A stretch of DNA of 64,000 nucleotides from Sclerodactyla briareus (Eukaryota > Echinodermata > Holothuroidea > Dendrochirotida > Sclerodactylidae), in NCBI GenBank assembly GCA_026419785.1, contig JAODTK010001888.1:186001-250000 (forward strand), written 5' to 3'. The notes beneath the pieces were generated by a model that was not told where the DNA came from, did not search any database, and saw nothing but the letters and a program-made list of their open reading frames with translations. Shown piece by piece: positions 56,566-64,000 of this stretch. Position numbers and translations under genes: made by a program. How positions within the stretch are numbered: the stretch's first letter is position 1; every line of letters starts with the position of its first letter.

Positions 56566-56690
56566 CAGCGGCCGAAAGTGCGCAGTATCGCGAGCGTAGT
56601 ACCTGTAGCATGGTACTATAAATAGCGCGCAGTAGTGCGCGGTGTGTGCGGCTAGCTCCTTGCGCGCGCAGCTAGCTAGCGCCTCACTGC
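56566..56690 (+). promoter_or_regulatory. CpG cluster with TATA box, possible promoter
   Basis: About fifteen CpG dinucleotides lie in roughly 120 bp, with several CGCG/GCGC words (TGCGCGCGCA, TAGCGCGCAG, GTGCGCGG), in an otherwise CpG-poor area. TATAAATAG sits at 56,617-56,625. About 10 bases upstream, GTAC-CTGTAGCATG-GTAC brackets it. GCTAGC repeats (AGCTAGCTAGC) follow at 56,670-56,680. A start site would be expected near 56,648-56,655, at the CpG-rich GGTGTGTGCG. The next plus frame with an ATG (56,861-57,103) is not recognised. It could instead be the promoter of a mobile element. TATA plus CpG cluster is the only evidence. Confidence 0.35.
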
Positions 56691-57722
56691 ATGCACTATG
56701 CATATGCTATCAAACATGAACAACCATTCCTCAAGTTAAGGCTTAATTGCACTGGCGATTCTGTACGGATATGTACAGGCGGGTAACAATTAGTCCGTGG
56801 ATCTATAATTCAGTAGGTTTCTTCTTCCATGTTTATTAGATAGAAAACGATTTCATTCACATGACAATGATAATTACTGACAATGTTGCGAACACAGTCA
56901 AGCTGACACTGAGTGCCAGCTTAACCAACACTGCAGCCTGCAGGGTCAAACTGAAGACCAAGCATCTATCTAGCCTCGTCCTCTGTCGGTCTATCCAAGT
57001 ACACCACAATAATTACGCTTCCTATACTTCATGGTCTGACGTTAGGTCTAGCTATAGCCCTGGGTCTTGGCACAGGTCCCAGCAGTTCCGGGCCTGGCTA
57101 TAGGCTCGGCTGAGTTAAGTCCTTGTTTAAGCGTGAAGGGACAATTGTTCTCCAAACTCATTCGATCATTTGACACTAGGCTTAGGCATATAATAATATA
57201 ATGCCTGTGTGCTTAAGGTAAATAATGCGTATATCCAGAGAACTCAGCAAGGCTAAGAATAACTAGTGCAAGGCCGACCCGTTAGTTCGAGTATGATGGC
57301 CATCGCTTGGCTGGTTATACGTAGTTTGAGCAGACTCTACTTTTGTTGTTTTGAAATTTCTTTTATCGGATAGTTGATTGAATATGCGCCCTATGGTCCT
57401 GTAAGCGATCGCACCCTCTTCCTGCCGGCATTATTAAATGAGATTTCGGGATAATTCCGTATTTCGGTATTTGATATGACTTACGTTCCTACGTTTCGTG
57501 CTCGCGTGAATTGGCAGTGTTATATAGCCGACGAACCCAAAACAAACCTGTGTATTTTTGCCCCGGACCGGTATGGCTTCCAGTCCTCCATATGGTCCAG
57601 AATTTGGAAGTCCGCCCGCTAGACAACTATAGCCTTCTCTATGGTTGGTAACATAGTTCATTGACCTCATACCAATGTTAACATTTGGTTGATAGCTATT
57701 CGCGAGTATCGCCAATATATAT

Positions 57723-57770
<48 letters not shown>

Positions 57771-58189
57771 ATATAATATATATAAATATAATATATATAT
57801 ATATATATATATCGCTAGTCATGAGCAGCCAAATCGGGGATGGACATGTAAATTAAATTTCATGTAAAAAAATTTTGGGGGAACATTTTTCAGTCGTAGC
57901 AAATTATCAACTTTCAGATCGACATAAATACCCAGTGCCCTGTTGTCAGTCAGTTGTTTTTAGCCGGTATTTCCCTTATCTGATCTTTTTACATTTTAGA
58001 TTGCCATTTCTAGCAACAATGATCATAAATGGCCATGCTAAATTATAAGGCCCTTCGACGTACAATTTATTCGTGGCAATTGAGCCAACTTCAAACTGTC
58101 TCTAATGTCAGTTGCATGCTCAATGTTATCCTCGTCACTTTTTTTCGGTATCAACCAGATTAGCACTCCCCCAGTATTGAATCCGACTG
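56691..58189. other. Unannotated non-coding stretch with AT repeat
   Basis: The plus frame at 56,861-57,103 (80 codons) lies downstream of the CpG/TATA cluster but matches no family. A CTATAGCC...GGCTATAG inverted repeat lies at about 57,051-57,103. A minus frame at 57,434-57,715 and the (AT)n tract at 57,714-57,812 follow. Confidence 0.45.
57714..57812. repeat. (AT)n microsatellite, interrupted
   Basis: About 99 bp of alternating AT with phase breaks that produce ATAATATA words. Confidence 0.95.
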
Positions 58190-58545
58190 TCACACAACGA
58201 ATCTTTTCCAAACTACAAGCATCTCCAGAACTCTGTTGCATTCCCTGCACTGGCTTCCTGTTAAAGTATGAATCCTGTTTAATTATGTGTCCTAGTCTAT
58301 AGTTGTCTACATGGGAGAGCCCCCACTTACCTTTCTATCATATAAATCGCTACATCCTACCATATCCCTTCGCTCCGAATCCGCTAACAACTTAGAATCC
58401 CCAGGTGTAAACACTTTCAATGGTACCAAGGATTTTATTACGTGGCTCTCTCCAGGTTGTGTTCATCGCAGTTGTGTATTTTTGTTATTCTGGCGCTATA
58501 TCAATGGTCTACTACTATTACTCCTACTACTACTGCAAATTATTC
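58190..58545 (+). mobile_element. L2-like retrotransposon 3' end
   Basis: Plus-strand translation shows LHWLPVK at 58,245-58,265, the hallmark LHWLPV phrase of L2-like ORF2 C-termini. It is followed by a stop, then SYKSLH near 58,340 and SLRSESANNLESPGVNTFNG (about 58,367-58,427), matching LRSxxxxxLxVPRxxTxxG. Next come an ITWLSPG-like remnant and the noncoding end GGCGCTATATCAATGG (58,491-58,506). That end matches the GCGCTATATAAAT terminus of these elements and passes into a CTA/CTC trinucleotide tract (58,507-58,537). It is truncated at the 5' side and carries stops. The hydrophobic Leu run in the open frame 58,311-58,559 is the repeat tail and not a membrane segment. Confidence 0.78.
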
Positions 58546-60770
58546 AGGACCAGAACTAACTAACCTCAGTATACCATGACGCACAATAAGACCAAACGTT
58601 TATACCTACTGTTCTTCAAACTATAATGAAATAACAATATTCAGATCAACCACCAGGGGGCCCCCAAATCACTGATTACTTCAACTCCTGGAACAATTAG
58701 GTGCTGAATATCATCATCTCATTGTAACATATAATAAACGCTTCAAACGTAAAAACCGACAACGTCAACATGTACTTAAATTGGGAGAAACAATGCTCAC
58801 GTAACACTTACAAGCACTCATCATCAGCAGACGCCCCACTCAACGCATATTGAGACAGAATTGTGATCTCGGAGGATGGGGACGGTGCATATCCGACTTA
58901 AGCAGTGATAGACTCCTTAACAAACGTCACCTAGGACAACTGCCAGAAGGACTAAACACTATCAACTAACTTATCATCACTGAACTGGTTTTTTTTATAT
59001 CACTTTAACGCTCATCCTATATCATATGAGTTGAATGTTGTGAAAGAAAGTTGGAACTACACAGCGCAACATTCCGTTTTTTGCATGCGTTGGTGTCGCA
59101 TATCACACACTTAAATACATCGCTCCGCAACGTATTGTTTTCTAAACAAATTATAGGATTTGTTGCTGAAGTCAATGAGATAACTGGGCAATAATAAGGT
59201 ATAAAACTAATAATATCAAAATTAAATTTGACTTTTAGTTCCGAGCAGACTCGTTGTCCACTCCAACCCAACCACACTCTGAAAACAATGAATGTTGTTG
59301 TCGTATCAATTCCTTTTTCAGAATAAGAGGGTCGACTTTTTCGTCAGTCAACCTTACCAGAACCAATTCTGAATATGTTGTCTTCATGGAAGTATCAGAA
59401 TCATAGATGCATTTCCGAGAATATATCACGCAAAATTTGCACACAATAAATATAGAAATATTTGAACATGGCAGAGTCCTCGAAAAAGCTTCTATATTTG
59501 CTTACTTAAAACATTTTTTGTCGCCCGAGACACAACACTGGTATTCCCGTATTCAGCAAGCAGGTGGTAAAAACAGCATCGATCAAATATTCGCACAATA
59601 TTGCTGATAAACCTCATCAAGGGCTACGGCTTACGTACCCACAAATTCAGATGAAATCAGCTTGAATATTTTGATATCAGTTGTTGTATCAGCCGTAATC
59701 AGTACCACTATAGTAATTAAGAACAAGAGTCTGTTCATGTGGCAGCCTATGAAACAGCTTCATATTGTTATAATTGTTTTACGCACCTTCAAGACGTAAA
59801 TTCCAATGTATTCCTGTAGCCAACCAGAACGTGGGGGGGGGGGGGGTGATGTCTTTCACCTTACTATACATATGATATCTGTCGACGCCATCCACAAGTT
59901 TCAAAATGTGCGAATCCGTTCCTTAATAAATTCTTCTGGGGATTCGAACTAACTGACTAAACGAAATATAGCCTTCTGTCCGGTCAACTCCCAATCATGT
60001 AGGACAATAATTGCACCCGTTCGGTTGACGAGAAAAATTATATCAGTCCTGTCTTGTATCGGCTCCCATCTTCCGTGTTATAGCGTTCCTTGAACTTATG
60101 CTGCTTTGTCACCCTTGGTTATGGATACAAGTTGGCCGAGTGCCAATAAGATTAGATGAGCGGTGCTGGGGGTGAATTATCGAATAATAGTATTGGTATT
60201 CCTTGTCTCCATTGCGACTATATCAGAGATTGAGCTGGCTATACAATAATCTGCGAATGATTGCCTGATTTAATACTTGCAGCTCGCTCTGTGTTACTGT
60301 GGAACACATTATGTATATATAACGACACGCCATTGTACAAAAAGTGCCAAAATTAGAACCCGCAATGTAATCACTGTGTCGACAATCCAATCACGCGGTG
60401 TGCACCCTACCGTTTTTTCGCTGTCTTGTACTTCGTTAATCCCCCTGCAGCAGGGTTCACCAGTATTCTGAATTAGGACTAACCTCAGTTGAAAAAAGTA
60501 TAACAGGTATTTGAATCAAACATTGACTCGAGGCAAGTTTACATGGACACGGTATCCCTCTTCCACAGTTTTAATTGGCCCAACTAGAACAGAAGCTACA
60601 ATAAAGCCCGAGGGTGCCGAAAAATGTCCATAGGCTGGGACGAACCTTTCACATGTGCATAGTGTAGATTTGTTACGTATACCGGTGTTTTCTATGTGGA
60701 GAAGGCCGTGGGTTACCTCGAATATGACGAATTAGCAGTAAACTATGAGCTAATTCTTCATGTAGTCATT
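58546..60770. other. Unannotated non-coding stretch
   Basis: No gene was recognised. A 13-base G run lies at 59,834-59,846. Open frames at 59,017-59,277 and 59,235-59,444 (minus), 59,407-59,607 and 60,277-60,471 (plus) match nothing known. Confidence 0.5.
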
Positions 60771-61030
60771 AGATGTAACACACCATTTGCCTCGAACGGA
60801 ACATCTGCTTTTAGGCAGCTTGGGTCGAGGATGCTGGCGATGTTATTGTGAGAGAATGACCTAGGAAAATGACATGGAAAGAACATAAGGCATCAAAGCA
60901 TGTGCAATATGAAAGTTCGCGGGAATGTCAGATGTTACCACCCATTCCTTTGAACGAACATAGGCCTATACTTGGGCAGCTTGGGTCGAGGATGCTGGCT
61001 AATGTTTCTGTTAGAGAGTACGCAGAGTAA
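60771..61030 (+). repeat. Divergent direct duplication, period about 160 bp
   Basis: Two units begin AGATGT at 60,771 and 60,930. They share CACC(C)ATT and GAACG(G)AACAT words and an identical 25-base core (60,814-60,838 and 60,975-60,999) containing CAGCTTGGGTCGAGGATGC. The flanks after the core also agree (ATGTT, GAGAGA). The identical core inside diverged flanks could reflect selection, gene conversion or a short transposon sequence. The first plus frame after the second unit (60,972-61,196) is unrecognised. Confidence 0.75.
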
Positions 61031-64000
61031 AATGATCATCGAACAAATGAATGGTCCAATCTACAATTTGACGGTATGCGGTAAAGTCGTAAGGTATACA
61101 CCGGAACAAAGTTTTTATTTTCCTAGGTCACCATCTAATCCACGATGCACTCTAAATAGCAGTGCCTTCATATATATATCGGTACTGCCAATTTAGCAAA
61201 CTCATGAACGGCTCGATGCAACTCTTCGTATCCCCACTCGAAGCTACAATGCCAGTTTTGATTCCTTCCTGCGAAGTCTTGGCTCCTTTTCAATAATATG
61301 CAGAGTGACCGTGAGACCGGCGTCGCTCCATGCTAGACCTAATAGTAGGCGCATCGTAGTCGTGCTTTATTCACACTGTCCATTCCACTACTAATGTGAT
61401 TTATTGTTGTGTTTTCCACAGCTACGTTGAATTTTCGATAACTGAAATTATCGTACAGGTTATACGAACAAAACTTACTTCAAAGCATGAGAAAAGGCTC
61501 GGTGGGAGTATCTAAGTGATCTCAGGCTACCACCACTGCAACGCATCTAAGGCCTCAAAGCCAGTTTCGAAAACATCAGTGACTATTATTCAAACAAACA
61601 ACAGCTCCAATATACACAGAAGAGTATGGCACTGTGAACTGCTTGTCTTTTTTTGTTATATTATATAACGACGGCCGAAATGACACTACATCCTTCAGAT
61701 ACCTCGTGTAATTCGTTGGTTCATATTTATTCATAACGAAAGAGGTACTGTCCAGTGGGCAGTGGGAATGCTTGCCTGACGTAACGACAAGAACGTCTCA
61801 GGATATGCGATAAACCTATTTCATATTGACTTATCTTGTGACTCGTATATGCCATTTGGCCACTTAGGAAGGCCAACTGCAGTGGGCCAACCGGGTCACA
61901 AAAGTTGTTTATTAGTCCACACTGTTCTAATTGTACGCAGTATAGATATTAAAAAAATTGATTGGTTAATCTGCTTCAAAATTTTCACACAAAAAGCGAA
62001 CGGGAAATTAGCACCATATTTCATTCAGCCAAATGATGACATTCTAAATGAACTTACAATGAATGTTACTATTCCCCCCCCCCACGTCCCCGTATATGAT
62101 CGTTGAAGAACCTTCGGTTTCTCGTGTAGGTTTTGGTATCTCGGTTACCGCGTGAAACCGTGTGTACCTTATTCCTAAAATTACTGTCGCACAGTGAGTT
62201 GATATTCCGACAGTGGTTTTGTACCTTGCCAGCTGGTTAATGCAAGAATTCCGACTAACAGGGAAAGATTCAAGGGGTCATTCTGTGGATGTGTTGGTAC
62301 AGTCACTGGGACGTACCACCGTGACGTTCTGCCAACGTTGCCGTGCTCTATCGACATTTTCCAACCATAGACCGACAATTGCCTCTTTAAATTCTATAGA
62401 CCCCCACAGAAAGTTCTAGTGGGTGTTGGAGTGACGATAGAGCTGGACAACTGTTTCAACCTTTTTAGAAGTATAAAGGGTCAGACATGTCTGATGATAA
62501 TGAGTTTAGTCTTACGTTATGCCGCGGGCAAGGTAAACTGTCACACTTACAAGGGCCAGCTTACTGTTTAATTTACGCGAATCACACTTGAAATGAATAT
62601 CCGTTTCCTCAACGGACATCTGTTCAGTTTGTTAGTATTCTTCTAATAAGGGGCCTGTTACCAGCGCTAGACGTGAGAACCTAGCCGAATTTCAAATGAA
62701 TTATCATTATCCTATAGCTTGTTTGTTCACTTTATTTCACAATTCCTTGTTTTTTTGTGAATTGGCCTCACCTCCAATACCTTCTTACAAGTTTTAGTTT
62801 TGCGAATCTCTCGAAGATTTGTTTCGCTTACTTTCATTTTCAGTTATTTTCCTAATCCAAAGAACTCATAACTAAGCTTCACTGATCGATACCTAATGTT
62901 TTTGAGACGCTAATATTGAGTTACTAGTAAACCTACTAGTGTTGATTGTACAAACTCACCTCGATCAATCATCACGAGTTCTTGCGTTGGAAAAAGCGCT
63001 CCCTTATCGCTCTGTGTTTGTTGTTAACTTAAGGTAAATTATCAAAATTTATTTCTAATTATCTATCTCCCATTTACATCCTACCACACTCAAAAACATT
63101 ATGGGCCTAAGTTCTGTCACGATCATTCTTGCAATGGCCTTCGCAACTGTACACGCATATCAATAAATTACTCGATCATGACATACCCACCAATTTAGAT
63201 TTATCATTCCTGTGAATGAGGTTTTTTAAATTTAATCCCCTCTGAGATTAGGATGTTATCTGTAACTATTTCTTCTGTTTGAAGAACTGCAAACTGGGTT
63301 TTTTCATGACCTGAATATCACAATACCCTCTGATGCAAACCTTGAAGAATTTTGATGATAGCCCAAGGAGTGGCCTCGGCCCCCAACGATAATGATCGTA
63401 ACCCCTACCATACTGACGACTTTCAACCCGCAGGCAATACTTTGGCCTAATTTTGACCTATTTGATCCCCCGTAAAAATGCAATAGAATTCTGATTTCTT
63501 TTAATATTGAATTACTTTGCCGTTGCCGGATTTACCGAAACGTGGTGAGTGATAACAGATTATACCTCCCCCCCCCCCTATTCAACACCAATTTATACCC
63601 TAACCCCCTTTGAAACTCATCGTACTACTAAGAGGTGGTGGAATGTGGTTAGTTATCGTAACTACCTAACGACTGTTTATCACCCTTGAATAACTCTGTT
63701 TGAAGCCTTTATGGGAATAGACCTCCCTAACAATCAAAACAATGTAATTGATGGGGTTATATGTCGCCTCCAAGTGGGGACATTACACAATTCAATGATT
63801 ATCTCTACGAGTTCAGGGGAAGAGTTGCTGATGAAAATACATACTTCCATAAGAGACAAATCTGCTATTCTAACGAACGATAGTTCACTAATCATGCACT
63901 CCATAACGATTTAGTTATGGTTTCATCGGGGGTACTTATCACTGATCTCAGGGATCATTTCCCTATTTTCTTGAGGACCTTTTCCAGCCCAATTCATTCT
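61031..64000. other. Unannotated non-coding stretch to window end
   Basis: No gene was recognised. C runs lie at 62,074-62,083 and 63,569-63,578. Open frames at 61,849-62,106, 62,181-62,419 (both strands) and 63,711-63,914 match nothing known. Motif E copy 2 is at 62,626-62,653. Confidence 0.5.
62626..62653 (+). repeat. Short repeated motif E, copy 2
   Basis: AGTTTGTTAGTATTCTTCT followed by AATAAGGGG. It matches 42,953-42,979 with one small indel and a few substitutions. Confidence 0.4.

Noticed and set aside
58311-58559. Membrane protein with poly-Leu helix
   Set aside because: The Leu run is the CTA-type tail of a retroelement 3' end.
1-64000. CRISPR array, prophage, bacterial operons
   Set aside because: No regularly spaced repeats with unique spacers, no dense coding, and no ribosome-binding-site-led gene strings; the content is eukaryotic.

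Overview
The window reads as non-coding, repeat-rich DNA from an animal genome, most likely a marine invertebrate and possibly a deuterostome such as an echinoderm. The species cannot be fixed from the sequence. The base composition is AT-leaning. There is no operon-like gene packing, and no open frame exceeds about 151 codons. Eukaryotic microsatellites such as (TG)n, (CA)n and (TA)n are abundant, as are tRNA-derived SINEs and decayed non-LTR retrotransposons of the CR1/L2/Rex1 (Jockey-like) kind. I found no complete host gene and no rRNA or intact tRNA gene. There is no CRISPR array and no bacterial or phage gene.

The most secure content is a set of reverse-transcriptase-lineage fossils on both strands. 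RT pieces on the minus strand lie at about 19.6-20.1 kb. A long but broken endonuclease-plus-RT element lies on the minus strand at 26.9-29.8 kb. A probable 3' end lies on the plus strand at 30.9-31.4 kb, and an endonuclease/RT linker fragment with one stop lies on the plus strand at 43.85-44.35 kb. A minus-strand 3' end with an (ATT)n tail sits at 47.3-47.7 kb. A second endonuclease-plus-RT element runs on the minus strand at 51.0-53.0 kb, and a plus-strand 3' end lies at 58.2-58.5 kb. A weaker trace is at 10.3-10.4 kb. All are interrupted by stops and frameshifts. Two SINE-like elements are visible, one on the plus strand at 24.64-24.99 kb and one on the minus strand at 39.05-39.33 kb.

Between these are several repeat families found here only by comparing the window with itself. 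Family A (0.78-1.35 and 32.2-32.7 kb) has a CpG-rich end. Family B (4.25-4.37 and 6.80-6.92 kb) ends in a CTGCAGT/CCTTTAA motif. Family C is at 4.49-4.83 and 25.4-25.7 kb. Family D is at 30.2, 33.0, 34.8 and weakly 50.7 kb. A divergent tandem duplication lies at 60.77-61.03 kb. Three separate CAGTGGCG-type transposon ends and one other terminal-repeat-like end are present without recognisable partners.

The most interesting structural signal is a pair of CTGACGA-stem-GAAA elements, at 8.13-8.16 kb (minus) and 37.43-37.45 kb (plus). Their stems differ in sequence but stay complementary, and both use the same AGG loop. They match part of a hammerhead ribozyme core of the type known from Penelope-like retroelements, but I could not find the remaining helices. 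A 125-bp CpG cluster with a TATAAATAG box at 56.6 kb is the best promoter-like site. A few short open segments have credible splice signals or a faint protein-family resemblance (a possible zona pellucida-type exon near 22.1-22.3 kb), but none is secure. The longest stretches without recognised features are 8.2-17.6, 20.1-24.6, 39.8-42.9 and 53.0-56.0 kb.
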